Source: Gammaproteobacteria bacterium MOLA455 (GTDB lineage: Bacteria; Pseudomonadota; Gammaproteobacteria; Pseudomonadales; Porticoccaceae). From it: a stretch of DNA of 64,000 nt. The stretch spans positions 1 through 64,000 of the forward strand of contig AZIN01000001.1 in NCBI GenBank assembly GCA_000511875.1, written 5' to 3'. The number at the start of each line of letters is the position of its first letter. Within the stretch, counting starts at the first letter, position 1. Under the pieces are notes generated by a model. It was not told the DNA's origin and made no database searches. It saw nothing but the letters and a program-made list of their open reading frames with translations. The position numbers were made by a program, and so were the translations under genes. Positions 7,668 through 16,068 of this stretch are shown piece after piece.

Positions 7668-7689
7668 AATCCCTCTCTCTCCGCCAAGT
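7668..7689 (+). repeat. Second downstream copy of tRNA-Ser 3' end
   Basis: 22 bases identical to 141-162 (AATCCCTCTCTCTCCGCCAA plus GT). It is longer than the attR copy at 7506-7520, so there are three tRNA 3' ends in the locus and two possible right boundaries. Confidence 0.9.
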
Positions 7690-7691
7690 CG

Positions 7692-7817
7692 GATATATTT
7701 AACTATATCGAGATGTTCAACAACACCAGAAGACAGCATGGTTTCAATAATGGATTGCCGCCTGTAGAAGATGAGCGTCAATATTTTAATGGGGCTGAAA
7801 AGCGTTCAGCGAACTAG
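7692..7817 (+). pseudogene. Remnant of IS3-family transposase (OrfB C terminus)
   Basis: Translation from 7692 gives DIFNYIEMFNNTRRQHGFNN, then GLPPVEDERQYF, and stops at 7817. This is the characteristic end of IS3-family OrfB (Y.E.FYN..RRHG.N..SPV..E). Only about 40 codons remain and no start or catalytic DDE part is present. It lies immediately after the third tRNA 3'-end copy, so an insertion sequence once stood at the edge of this hot spot. Confidence 0.8.
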
Positions 7818-7843
7818 TGACGATTCACTGCTTTGAGATTAGC

Positions 7844-7879
7844 AGATCACTCGTCGCTGCGCTCTGTTGAGATGACAGG
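7844..7879. repeat. Dispersed intergenic repeat (GATCACTCG...GATGACAGG type)
   Basis: AGATCACTCGTCGCTGCGCT followed by CTGTTGAGATGACAGG is a member, in reverse orientation, of the family also seen at 18784, 33937, 42748 and 44111 (consensus near TGTCATCCTGAGCGAAGGATCTC). It is noncoding. Confidence 0.6.
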
Positions 7880-7954
7880 CCTGTAGTGGATAAATAAATT
7901 TTAGACTCTTATATATCAGCTTATTTTGTCACCTCAATGATAAACCACTAATTA

Positions 7955-9478
7955 CTATCGGTTGGGCGAAGCGCTAAAATGTAAGGCATCATCTGTGTCT
8001 ATCGGCAGATTAAACAGCGCTCGCTCACTGCGAAAATCTTGGCTATTGACCCAGGGTGCCTGATTGCCCTGCTTGGGCTGAAGATGCATTGCCCGCTGCA
8101 AGTAGCCAGCTGGGAAGTCGGCGATCCAATCTTTAGTGGGCATGTTCTTTAATGACTCTGGCACCACTGGCACGATCTTACTGGTCTTGGTTTTCGTCAT
8201 ATGATTTAGCGCTCTGCACACCCATTCTGATATCAGGTCTGCACGCAGTGTCCAAGAGGCGTTGACATAGCCAAAGGTCGAAACCATGTTGGGCACATCT
8301 GAGACCATAAAGCCTTTGTAGGTCGTCAGAGTGGCGAAATCTATGGCTCGACCATCAACGTTAAATGTCGCACCACCCATCACCTCTAACTCAAGCCCCG
8401 TGGCGCTGACAACAATATCGGCCTTAAGATTCTGTCCTGATTTCAGCTCAATACCGGTCTCGGTGAAGCGTTGAATGTGGTCGGTTACGACGGTCGCGCT
8501 GCCGCTGTTAATGGCTTTAAATAAGTCGTCGTCAGGTACTAGGCAGAGGCGTTGATCCCAGGGGTTATAGCTGGGCGTAAAATGCTTCTCGACGTCATAG
8601 TCCTTGCCAAGCTGTTTGCGTAACTGTCGGATTAAAAGATGCTTGGCCATCGCGGGATATTTGCGTGCCTGCTTAAACAGAAACTCTTGAAACAACGTAT
8701 TTCTAAAGCGGGTTATCGCATAGGCCCAGCTCGAAGGCATAATTTTGCGCAGACCGTTGGCAAACCAGTCTTCGGAGGGCCTTGAAAGCACATAGGTCGG
8801 GGAGCGTTGCAGCATAGTTACCTGTTTGGCTTTTTTTGCCATTGCGGGAACCAGCGTCATTGCTGTAGCACCGGAGCCAATGATCACGACGGTCTTATCG
8901 TGGTAGTCGAGATCTTCGGGCCAAAATTGAGGCCGAATGACTTGGCCTTTAAAGCTGGCCACTTCTGGGAATTTAGGATCGTGAGGTGTCTCGTAACTGT
9001 AATAACCGGAACACATATAGAGAAAATTACAGGTCATCTGCACAGTTTTGTCACTGTCAGACTGACGTATCTCTAATGTCCAAATTGACTGTGCTGAAGA
9101 CCAGCTGGCAGAGAGCAAGCGGTGACCATAACGAATATGTTGGTCGACTGCATGTTCAGCTGCGGTTTCGCGAACATAATCGACAATTGAAGGGCCATCG
9201 GCAATGGCTTTGGCACCTTCCCATGGTTTGAAGCTGTAGCCCAAGGTATGCATATCACTGTCGCTGCGAATACCGGGGTAGCGGAACAGGTCCCAGGTAC
9301 CGCCCATGGCTTTGCGTGATTCCAGTATTAGATAATTGCGGTCAGGGCACTTTTCGGTGAGATGGCAGGCCGCTCCTATACCTGATAAACCAGCACCGAC
9401 GATAATAACGTCTCTATGCTCTATAGATAGCTCTGTGGTTGGGCCTTCATCTGCGTGCTGCGCTAAAGATCCTGACAT
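7955..9478 (-). CDS. almA: AlmA-like flavin monooxygenase (long-chain alkane)
   Basis: 507 residues, close to AlmA of Acinetobacter in length and layout. The FAD site GAGLSGIG is at residues 28-35, followed by the diagnostic block GGTWDLFRYPGIRSDSDMHT. The NADPH site is VVIIGSGATAMTLVPAMA. The Baeyer-Villiger-type fingerprint reads FKGQVIRPQFWP, with Arg where the class fingerprint has His. AlmA is implicated in oxidation of long n-alkanes. The start has AAGGGA seven bases upstream. alkB and an AraC regulator nearby support an alkane role; a general ketone or sterol monooxygenase is the alternative. Confidence 0.85.
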   Translation of the reverse strand: MSGSLAQHADEGPTTELSIEHRDVIIVGAGLSGIGAACHLTEKCPDRNYLILESRKAMGGTWDLFRYPGIRSDSDMHTLGYSFKPWEGAKAIADGPSIVDYVRETAAEHAVDQHIRYGHRLLSASWSSAQSIWTLEIRQSDSDKTVQMTCNFLYMCSGYYSYETPHDPKFPEVASFKGQVIRPQFWPEDLDYHDKTVVIIGSGATAMTLVPAMAKKAKQVTMLQRSPTYVLSRPSEDWFANGLRKIMPSSWAYAITRFRNTLFQEFLFKQARKYPAMAKHLLIRQLRKQLGKDYDVEKHFTPSYNPWDQRLCLVPDDDLFKAINSGSATVVTDHIQRFTETGIELKSGQNLKADIVVSATGLELEVMGGATFNVDGRAIDFATLTTYKGFMVSDVPNMVSTFGYVNASWTLRADLISEWVCRALNHMTKTKTSKIVPVVPESLKNMPTKDWIADFPAGYLQRAMHLQPKQGNQAPWVNSQDFRSERALFNLPIDTDDALHFSASPNR

Positions 9479-9519
9479 CTGTATTTCCCTTTGCTGTGCT
9501 TCTAGTAATTCAGATTTAC

Positions 9520-9586
9520 ATTGTAATTGACGGGCTACGAATCGAGGGGTTCAAATGCAGTCGTTTTAAGGAGTCATTTACCCTCA
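9520..9586 (-). promoter_or_regulatory. almA upstream control region sharing three blocks with alkB
   Basis: Given on the plus strand: ATTGTAATTGAC (9520-9531), TCAAATGCAGTC (9551-9562) and AGTCATTTACCCTCA (9572-9586). The same blocks occur before alkB at 14496, 14527 and 14547, in the same orientation, at practically the same distance from the start codon (53-108 bases). It is probably the operator of the AraC-family regulator at 14610. Confidence 0.75.
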
Positions 9587-9634
9587 CTATGCAGCCTGCT
9601 AGATTCCTCTTAGCGCCTAAGTCTAGAACTGGGT

Positions 9635-10537
9635 CTAGAGGCTGGGCAGACCTTTAAGCGGTTTTTTATTGCGCAAAAAAGTCAGCGGCACAGTAAAAAA
9701 TGGAAACAATTTTTCGTAGTGTATAGGCATTAGGCGCTGGCACAGGTCCATCAGTTTAGCGTCAGCACCAACAAGAATCCGAGAGCGGTTTTTCAACACA
9801 CCATTGAGCATAATCTCAGCTGCACGGCTGGGGTGCATACCATTTTGTTGAAAAAAGGCGGCCATAGATTCCTGGTCATCACCTATACCGGCAAGCTTGC
9901 CCATCAGACGCTGAAAGGCATTGGTCGATTCCTCGCCTTTATTGACCCGTGCATTGCCGAGAATATTGGTGCCTATATGTCCGGGGTGCACGCAATGGAT
10001 CTGCACTGAGCCACCTTTCATTTCTTTGGCGAGACTTTCGGTAAAACCACGCACGGCAAACTTTGCGGTGTGATAAACCGACTGTCGTTCGACCACAATC
10101 ATGCCAAATATAGACGAGGTATTAATAAGCGCGGCTTCAGGTCGCTGCTTTAGATGGGGCAAAAAGGCGCGACTGGAATTGATTACTCCTTGCAGGTTGA
10201 TATTCATTACCCAGTCCCAATCGGTCTCTGATATATGCTCAAAGGTTGAGTCAACGGTAACCCCGGCGTTATTGAACACAAGGTCAACATGCCCATGCTC
10301 TGCAATGACCTGTTCAGGTAAAGCTTCGATGGCTACTTTGTCGCCTACATCTAGCAAGTGGCTAGATACTTTGACAGGATAGTCGCGGAGCATCGAAATT
10401 GTCTCTGCTAGGGCCGCTTGATTGATTTCACAGGCAGCTATATTAGCACCAGATTTTGCCAGTAGTATTGCGAGATAACGGCCTATACCTGAACCGGCAC
10501 CGGTGATGACTGCGACTTTGTTGGAAAGTGTTTTCAT
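9635..10537 (-). CDS. Short-chain dehydrogenase/reductase
   Basis: 300 residues from the ATG at 10537; the frame is open to 10606, but 10537 has CAGG upstream and begins the Rossmann fold. Classical SDR motifs: TGAGSGIG near residue 12, NNAG, catalytic Ser in NTSSIFG and YHTAK. It reduces or oxidises a hydroxyl/keto substrate with NAD(P). Lying between almA and the DUF5916 gene, it could handle the alcohol or aldehyde formed from alkanes, but substrate cannot be read from sequence. It is transcribed toward almA; 156 bases and the shared control region separate them. Confidence 0.85.
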   Translation of the reverse strand: MKTLSNKVAVITGAGSGIGRYLAILLAKSGANIAACEINQAALAETISMLRDYPVKVSSHLLDVGDKVAIEALPEQVIAEHGHVDLVFNNAGVTVDSTFEHISETDWDWVMNINLQGVINSSRAFLPHLKQRPEAALINTSSIFGMIVVERQSVYHTAKFAVRGFTESLAKEMKGGSVQIHCVHPGHIGTNILGNARVNKGEESTNAFQRLMGKLAGIGDDQESMAAFFQQNGMHPSRAAEIMLNGVLKNRSRILVGADAKLMDLCQRLMPIHYEKLFPFFTVPLTFLRNKKPLKGLPSL

Positions 10538-10850
10538 TGAAGTTGCCTGCTGTATTATTTTTATTATTGTGTAGGTAAAAACCTTGCGCAGTGGCTGAAA
10601 TAACATTCCCTGATGATAGTGCCTTTGGGTTGTTTGTGCTAACTATCTTCTATGTACGGTTCTCTAGGCTGCTTTCTAGGCCGGTCTCTACAAGAGTGCT
10701 ACGCCCACAGGTTGCTAGGGATGTTGCTAGATTGTCTCCATCAATGCTATTGCCGTTATTCTAAGAGAGATACTTTATGGGGCTGTATATTGTACTGAAA
10801 TCCCATAAACTCTGGTTTCAAACTTATAAAAATAATAAATAGATCCTCAT
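10538..10850. other. Divergent intergenic region, promoters not resolved
   Basis: 313 bases between the SDR (minus) and the DUF5916 gene (plus). It is AT-rich near both ends. The three blocks seen before alkB and almA are not present here. I see no RNA gene or repeat. Confidence 0.4.
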
Positions 10851-13130
10851 ATGCTAAAAGCCTCTTCTAGCCAGCTATGGCTGCTTCTAAGCTGCTGTCT
10901 ATTCTCTATATCCAGTTGGTCCGCCGGCATTGTTATTGATGGGGTTCTCGATGAAGAGGAGTGGGCAAGCGCAAAAATATACAGTGACTTCGTGACTGTA
11001 GAACCACTCACCGGTGACTTGGCGAGATACCGTACTGAAGTGCGTGTGATTACCAATTCCGACGGAATTTTTGTTGGCTTTAGCAACTATCAGCCAGCTT
11101 CAGTAAAACGCGTTAATCGGCAATTTCCCCGCGATGCACAGATTGAAGCGGATCGTAATGTTGTCAGCATAGACTTCGATAGTACTGCACTTGCAGGCTA
11201 TGACTTTACCGTGGGCTCGGCTAATTCACAGCAGGATGGCATTGTGACGCCCGGTGACTATTCAGGGGATTGGGACGGTACCTGGTATTCCCAGACATCG
11301 TCGGATAAGGATTACTGGTACAGCGAAATGCATATTCCGTGGACTGTTGCGCCAATGACTGATGTCGGTAATGGCCGTAAAAGGATTGCTCTGTGGTTCT
11401 CCAGAGTGGTGTTTGATGAATCTCTGCGCTTCGCTTTTCCCAATGCCTATTATTCGCGACCGACCTTTATGGAGGACTGGCACCCATTGGACGTTGAGCA
11501 GGTGTCTACCTCAACCTTGGACTGGTTTCCCTATCTTAGTTACAGCAGTGACCTGCAAAACAGCACATTGGGAACCACCGGTGACGAGTTTGATGGAGGC
11601 CTAGATTTTATCTGGCGACCCAATAGTAGCAGTCAGCTGACTGGTGCGATTAATCCCGATTTTGGTCAGGTGGAAAGTGATGATCTGGTGGTTAACTTCT
11701 CAGCATTTGAAACCTTTGTTACTGAAAAACGGCCTTTTTTTACCGAGAACCAATCGCTGTTTAGCAGCAATATCCGCAACGGTGATCAAACCCTCTACAC
11801 GCGTCGGATCGGCGCTGGTCCGACAGGAATTGGCGGCTTGGTGGATATTGATCTTGCAGCCAAAGTGACCCATTTTGGTGAGACCACTGACCTCGGTCTT
11901 TTTGTCGTCAGAGAAGATGATTCTGAGGGCAGTTATGGTGGTGACTTTTTGTCCAGTAGGGTTCAACGCACCGTTGATGGACTGACCTTTGGACATCGTC
12001 TGACCTATGCAGAGAGATCTATTCTCGACAGAGAGGCGACAGTTCAGGTGCTCGACATGATCTGGCGAAAAGATGAAACCACCGAATTTCGCGGGCAGAT
12101 TCTGCATGCCAATGTTCAGCAGCAAGGGAATAGTGCCAATAGCCAAGAGTCTGTCGATGATCGTGATTTTGCCGGTTGGGCCAGCTGGTCCTTTGCGCCT
12201 AACGATGAGTGGTACCACAGCGTCTATTTATCCCATTATGGTGATAATTTTGATATGAACGATATGGGCTATATGAAGCGCAATGATTTTAGAGAGTTTT
12301 CTGGGAGCACTCGCCATGATCGCTTGGAGTATGAGGCTGACTCAAATATTCTCTCCAGCACCACGCTATTTGAATATGGCTATAGGGAGAATACCCAGGG
12401 TGATCGCCTGGAACTGCGTGCTGATTTGGATCATACCTGGACCTATAAATCGACTCGTAAACTGGGTTTAAAGGCCGGCACGTCCGCTGCCAGCTGGGAC
12501 GATCGATTGACTCGTGGCAATGGCCTGCTTGCCAAGCCCGCTCGGTACTGGTTAGAGACGCGGTATACAAGCCCGAGAGGCAATGATCTGACGTTTAATA
12601 TAGACGCCAATCTTGCATACGATGAAATAGAAAAGGCGACTCTACGTCTTGGCTTTAGTGCTCAGATATATCTCAGTGAGACAGTGACGTTGGGCACCGA
12701 CCTGAGTTATCAACGCTTACAGGAGTGGTTGATCTGGGATTTCGATACCGTCCAGTTGGCAGGTTTTGAGGCCGATCGGTTCAATGCGGATCTGCGTTTT
12801 GATTGGTACCCCTCAGCGAGGCAAGAGGTGCGCTTAAAATTCCAGTGGGTAGGTATAGACGCTCAGCAGGTCGATAGTTATCAGCTCAATCGCGATGGTA
12901 CTCTGGGCTTGTCCACGAGCTCCGCCGCTGATTTCAGCCTCAGTGATACGGCGTTGCAAGTGCGTTATCGCTATCAGTTGGCGCCGCTGTCCGATATTTT
13001 TCTGGTCTATAGTCGCGGTGGCTACTTCGCCAGTGACGATGGTGATGAAGGCTCGAGAACGCTTCTTAGAGAGGGCTGGGATGGGGTTCAAGTCGAATCC
13101 ATTATTGCCAAAATTCGCTATCGTTTTTGA
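10851..13130 (+). CDS. DUF5916 outer-membrane protein with CBM9-like N-terminal domain
   Basis: 759 residues. A signal peptide (WLLLSCCLFSISSWSAG) is followed by a CBM9-like beta-sandwich starting IDGVLDEEEWASA and then a DUF5916 region with the family motif INPDFGQVESDDLVVNFSAF and ETFVTEKRPFFTENQSLF. The C-terminal half is an amphipathic beta-barrel ending AKIRYRF. The family sits in the outer membrane and its substrate is unknown. Placement between almA and alkB suggests a link to hydrocarbons or their products, which is inference. No strong ribosome site precedes the ATG, but there is no better start. Confidence 0.8.
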   Translation: MLKASSSQLWLLLSCCLFSISSWSAGIVIDGVLDEEEWASAKIYSDFVTVEPLTGDLARYRTEVRVITNSDGIFVGFSNYQPASVKRVNRQFPRDAQIEADRNVVSIDFDSTALAGYDFTVGSANSQQDGIVTPGDYSGDWDGTWYSQTSSDKDYWYSEMHIPWTVAPMTDVGNGRKRIALWFSRVVFDESLRFAFPNAYYSRPTFMEDWHPLDVEQVSTSTLDWFPYLSYSSDLQNSTLGTTGDEFDGGLDFIWRPNSSSQLTGAINPDFGQVESDDLVVNFSAFETFVTEKRPFFTENQSLFSSNIRNGDQTLYTRRIGAGPTGIGGLVDIDLAAKVTHFGETTDLGLFVVREDDSEGSYGGDFLSSRVQRTVDGLTFGHRLTYAERSILDREATVQVLDMIWRKDETTEFRGQILHANVQQQGNSANSQESVDDRDFAGWASWSFAPNDEWYHSVYLSHYGDNFDMNDMGYMKRNDFREFSGSTRHDRLEYEADSNILSSTTLFEYGYRENTQGDRLELRADLDHTWTYKSTRKLGLKAGTSAASWDDRLTRGNGLLAKPARYWLETRYTSPRGNDLTFNIDANLAYDEIEKATLRLGFSAQIYLSETVTLGTDLSYQRLQEWLIWDFDTVQLAGFEADRFNADLRFDWYPSARQEVRLKFQWVGIDAQQVDSYQLNRDGTLGLSTSSAADFSLSDTALQVRYRYQLAPLSDIFLVYSRGGYFASDDGDEGSRTLLREGWDGVQVESIIAKIRYRF

Positions 13131-13192
13131 TCGGTTAGGCTAGATCAGGCGGTTTATGCGAGACAGGTGAAAGCGCGCAGATCAGTGGACAC

Positions 13193-13216
13193 TGAGGGAT
13201 TAGAAACAATCCCTCA
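13193..13216. terminator. Hairpin between convergent genes
   Basis: TGAGGGATT and AATCCCTCA form a perfect 9-bp stem around AGAAAC, between the ends of the DUF5916 gene and alkB. The T run is poor, so it may act as a weak two-way terminator. Confidence 0.5.
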
Positions 13217-13259
13217 TTCCTCTTAAACAGCTTGCTAAAGGCTCTCTATGGCTGAGATG

Positions 13260-14453
13260 CTATTCTGGTATTTTCTGGCCCTGACCATATTGCTCATAGG
13301 TCGCTTTGAGCTTTGCCGGCAGTATATTAACTTTACTCAGGTCACCATTGATATGGGGTAGGGCTAACACGCGTTTATCCATCACTTTAAACCACAGCCA
13401 CGGGATATAGGCGAGTAAATACATCCCGTAATAGCCATTGGGCAGTTCCGGAATATCATCAAAGTTGCGCAGGCTTTGGTAGCGACGAACAGGGTTGGCA
13501 TGGTGGTCAGAATGACGTTGCAGATGGAACAGTGCCAGGTTGCTCATGATGTAATTAGCGTTCCAAGAATGGTGTGGCTGGCAGCGCTCATAGCGTCCAT
13601 TTTCACTCTTCTTGCGCAGCAGACCATAGTGCTCAATATAGTTGGCTGAGGTCAGTTGGTACCAGGCCCAAAAATTATGCACAGCCAGAAAGGGCAGCAT
13701 AATCCAGCCGAACAGATAAACCAATGTGCCCTGCAATAACAGGCTTATTAAGTAGGACTGTAAAATGTTGTTGTGCACAGACCAGGTGGTTTTGCCCTGT
13801 TTATTGAGGCGGGTTTTTTCTAGATTCCAACCGCGCACGAAAGTGCCGGGAATTTCACGCAGGGTAAAGGCATAGATGTTTTCACCCAGTTTTGAACTGG
13901 CCGGATCATCCGGCGTTGCCACTAGTACATGATGACCGCGATTGTGCTCAACACAAAAATGGCCATAGGCGGGAACCGCTAATGCTAACTTAGCCATCAA
14001 TTGTTCTAAAGCCGTTTGCTTGTGCCCCAGCTCATGGGCGGTGTTTATTCCCAGGCCGCTGTATCCGCCGGCAACAATCGCCATTACCAGTACCATCCAA
14101 GGACTCAGATCATTGGTGCCAACCACATAGGCGATGACACCCAGTACGACAAAATGCATGGGGACTGTGAGTATGGTCAGGATGCGATAATACCGGTCTG
14201 CCTCTAACTGAGGTACAAGCTCTTCAGGAGGATTATTCTGGTCGCTGCCGACGAGATAATCGACAAAGGGCAGAATCAGATAGTTCACTGCCAGGGGCAG
14301 GGCGAGAGTCCACTGGATTCCGGTTTTATAAAATATAGCCACACCCATTAGCGGGAATGCTGGCATCAGCATGGATATCAACCAAAGGTAGCGTTTTTTA
14401 TCGGTGTACGTGATTGAGCCTTTGACAGGATGCTGAAGGCTGTAGGTCGTCAT
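13260..14453 (-). CDS. alkB: Alkane 1-monooxygenase
   Basis: 397 residues, a membrane di-iron hydroxylase that converts medium- to long-chain n-alkanes to 1-alkanols using rubredoxin electrons. All histidine boxes are intact: HELGH at 140-144, EHNRGHH at 169-175, LQRHSDHH at 311-318, plus the AlkB signature NYIEHYG at 271-277. Several membrane segments surround them (for example residues 22-42, 97-112, 118-135, 235-258). The start has AAGGAG upstream. Divergent from the AraC regulator, whose likely operator lies between. No rubredoxin or rubredoxin reductase gene is in the window. Confidence 0.96.
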   Translation of the reverse strand: MTTYSLQHPVKGSITYTDKKRYLWLISMLMPAFPLMGVAIFYKTGIQWTLALPLAVNYLILPFVDYLVGSDQNNPPEELVPQLEADRYYRILTILTVPMHFVVLGVIAYVVGTNDLSPWMVLVMAIVAGGYSGLGINTAHELGHKQTALEQLMAKLALAVPAYGHFCVEHNRGHHVLVATPDDPASSKLGENIYAFTLREIPGTFVRGWNLEKTRLNKQGKTTWSVHNNILQSYLISLLLQGTLVYLFGWIMLPFLAVHNFWAWYQLTSANYIEHYGLLRKKSENGRYERCQPHHSWNANYIMSNLALFHLQRHSDHHANPVRRYQSLRNFDDIPELPNGYYGMYLLAYIPWLWFKVMDKRVLALPHINGDLSKVNILPAKLKATYEQYGQGQKIPE

Positions 14454-14495
14454 TGTGATCTCCTTGTATTTTGTTGCGGGAAAATCTTTTGAATA

Positions 14496-14561
14496 ATTGT
14501 AATTGACAGATAGGCCTTAAGGGGTGTCAAATACAGTCAATTATTTAGTCATTTACCGTCA
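14496..14561 (-). promoter_or_regulatory. alkB upstream control region, three conserved blocks
   Basis: Plus-strand blocks ATTGTAATTGAC (14496-14507), TCAAATACAGTC (14527-14538) and AGTCATTTACCGTCA (14547-14561) match those before almA. Spacing between the first two blocks is identical in both promoters and that between the second and third differs by one base. On the gene strand they contain repeated TGAC half sites. The region lies directly between alkB and the AraC-family gene. Confidence 0.75.
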
Positions 14562-14609
14562 AATTTAGGGCCATTTTTCGGCTTTTTGGATCACTGCTGC
14601 GAGCTATTT

Positions 14610-15602
14610 ATGAACTCCTTTGTGCTGCCTGTATTAATAGAACTCCTTGCGGAGCAGGGTATTTCTAAAACGCAATTACTTGAAAATACAGATCTGGAAG
14701 GCTTTGATCTAAGCACGACGCAGCTCTTTAATGCCGCCCAAGCGGATGAGATTTGCGGCAAAGCGATTAGCCTTTCTGGTGACAGATTACTCGGTATTAA
14801 GTTGGGTACTAAGTTGGATATGCTGTCGCTGGGTATTTTGGGTTATGCCTTGATGACCAGTGCCACAGTGGACGATGTCCTTAAATTACTGGTTCGCTAT
14901 AAACGAGCGCTGTTACCGAGTATGCGTATTGAGCTAATCCCAATAGGAGAGTGTGTAGAGCTGCGCAGTGCCGCGCCTCATCTGCCTCAGGCATTAGAGC
15001 AGTTTTACAAAGACGCACTCTATGCGGGTTTGGTGACTAATCTGAATTTGCTTACCGACAATCATGTGGCCAGTCCAATCCTTGAGTTGAATTACGGCCA
15101 ACCAGGTGATCGGATGTTTTACGAGTCGGTATTTGGTGCAAATATCCACTTTAACTCGAGCCGCTGTGGGCTGACCTTTGATGCCGAGAGTCTGGCGGTG
15201 GCTATCACCACATCGGACTCTGTAGCTCAGGATGTGTTTCGCCGAGAGTGCGATCGCATTTTGGCCAATGACAGTTACTCTGGCGCTGTCAGCGAGCGAG
15301 TTGTGCAGTTACTGCTGTTGTCGCGCTCAGAATTTCCAACCGCTGCAATTATGGCCCAGCAGATGTTCATGAGTGAAAGCACCTTGCAGCGACGACTGGC
15401 AAAAGAGGGGGCCCGATTCCAGCAGTTGCTTGATCAAGTGAGATATCGTTTAGCGCTAGAGTATTTGCAGGGCACAGAGTTACCGGCATCAGAAATTGCC
15501 GCTTTGCTCGGCTTCAATAATTCGGCTAATTTTCGCCGTTCCTTTAAACGCTGGTCGGGAACAACGCCAGTGCGTATTCGGCAGGCTAAACAGTCAATTT
15601 AA
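14610..15602 (+). CDS. AraC-family regulator of the alkane locus
   Basis: 330 residues from the ATG at 14610; a TTG at 14586 would add eight residues and looks less natural. Residues 1-200 form an arabinose-binding-like sensor domain (PF12625 type: FVLPVLIELLAEQGIS, LGILGYALMTSATVDDVLKL). The C terminus has two helix-turn-helix motifs, MAQQMFMSESTLQRRLAKEG and ASEIAALLGFNNSANFRRSF. Regulators of this subgroup, such as AlkS-unrelated AraC types next to alkB, sense hydrophobic inducers. It is divergent from alkB and probably activates alkB and almA through the shared blocks. Confidence 0.88.
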   Translation: MNSFVLPVLIELLAEQGISKTQLLENTDLEGFDLSTTQLFNAAQADEICGKAISLSGDRLLGIKLGTKLDMLSLGILGYALMTSATVDDVLKLLVRYKRALLPSMRIELIPIGECVELRSAAPHLPQALEQFYKDALYAGLVTNLNLLTDNHVASPILELNYGQPGDRMFYESVFGANIHFNSSRCGLTFDAESLAVAITTSDSVAQDVFRRECDRILANDSYSGAVSERVVQLLLLSRSEFPTAAIMAQQMFMSESTLQRRLAKEGARFQQLLDQVRYRLALEYLQGTELPASEIAALLGFNNSANFRRSFKRWSGTTPVRIRQAKQSI

Positions 15603-15767
15603 CCTGGTTGATTAGCGTCGCTTTTGTCCTGTAGGCCGTTATTTTTCTGTAGTAAAAAATTATTTGATAAAAAGTGAGTTTATTGATGAACTTTTCAGAA
15701 AGGAGCGGTCTTACTTTATGTGCATGATTCTTCCCCCAAAGAAAACACACGTTTATACCTCCCCCTT
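15603..15767 (+). other. Gene-free stretch before terminator, possible small RNA
   Basis: Between the regulator and the terminator at 15768 there is no convincing gene. A ribosome-like AAAGGAG near 15701 precedes ATGTGCATG at 15718, but that frame runs through the terminator hairpin. A short transcript ending at 15799 is possible. The rest of the gap to 16068 holds only the hairpins listed separately. Confidence 0.3.
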
Positions 15768-15799
15768 AAAAAAGCCCTGGTAACCCAGGGCTTTTTTTT
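15768..15799 (+). terminator. Strong Rho-independent terminator
   Basis: AAAAAAGCCCTGG pairs with CCAGGGCTTTTTT around a short TAAC loop, followed by further Ts. It ends transcription from the AraC-family gene or from a small RNA upstream. Confidence 0.9.
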
Positions 15800-15915
15800 G
15801 TCTCCCGGAATTAGTTGGCCGCTACGGTTCTATATTGACATGCTTTGGCTTCAGTGACGCGATGACATAGATGGGTTAAATCGCTCTAGCTGTTAGAGCA
15901 CTAATCCAGCAGACC

Positions 15916-15953
15916 AAAAAAAATGGCCGCAACTGTTATTGAGTTACGGCCAT
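15916..15953 (-). terminator. Terminator of rmf (minus strand)
   Basis: On the minus strand AATGGCCGTAACT and AGTTGCGGCCATT form a near-perfect stem followed by nine Ts. It lies about 115 bases beyond the rmf stop. A second hairpin, AAACAGGA / TCCTGTTT at 15979-15999, lies between them. Confidence 0.8.
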
Positions 15954-16068
15954 TGGGGTGGCTCCTTATATGAGCCCGAAACAGGATAAATTCCTGTTTA
16001 ATTTTTGTCGTTACTTACTCTTGCCTATTAGTCTGTCCTGTTAAGTGACATTCTCAGCGCAAATCGTC

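Larger units (their letters stand above)
7521..7689 (+). other. tRNA-linked noncoding segment ending in a tRNA-Ser 3'-end copy
   Basis: After the terminator comes noncoding DNA with GACGGCCGAGA and GACGCCAAAGGCGATCC, then a perfect hairpin AGTTAACAG / CTGTTAACT (7639-7664), then a 22-bp copy (7668-7689) of the tRNA-Ser 3' end (141-162). A similarly built segment follows tRNA-Pro at 42442-42640. No reading frame is present. It may be a scar of an older insertion or a small nonautonomous element. Confidence 0.5.

Noticed and set aside
11700..12218. 172-residue minus-strand frame inside the DUF5916 gene
   Set aside because: Antisense to a clear outer-membrane protein gene and without family resemblance.
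15718..15858. Possible 46-residue peptide starting MCMILPPKKTH
   Set aside because: A ribosome-like site precedes it, but the frame passes through a strong terminator hairpin and has no recognisable composition.
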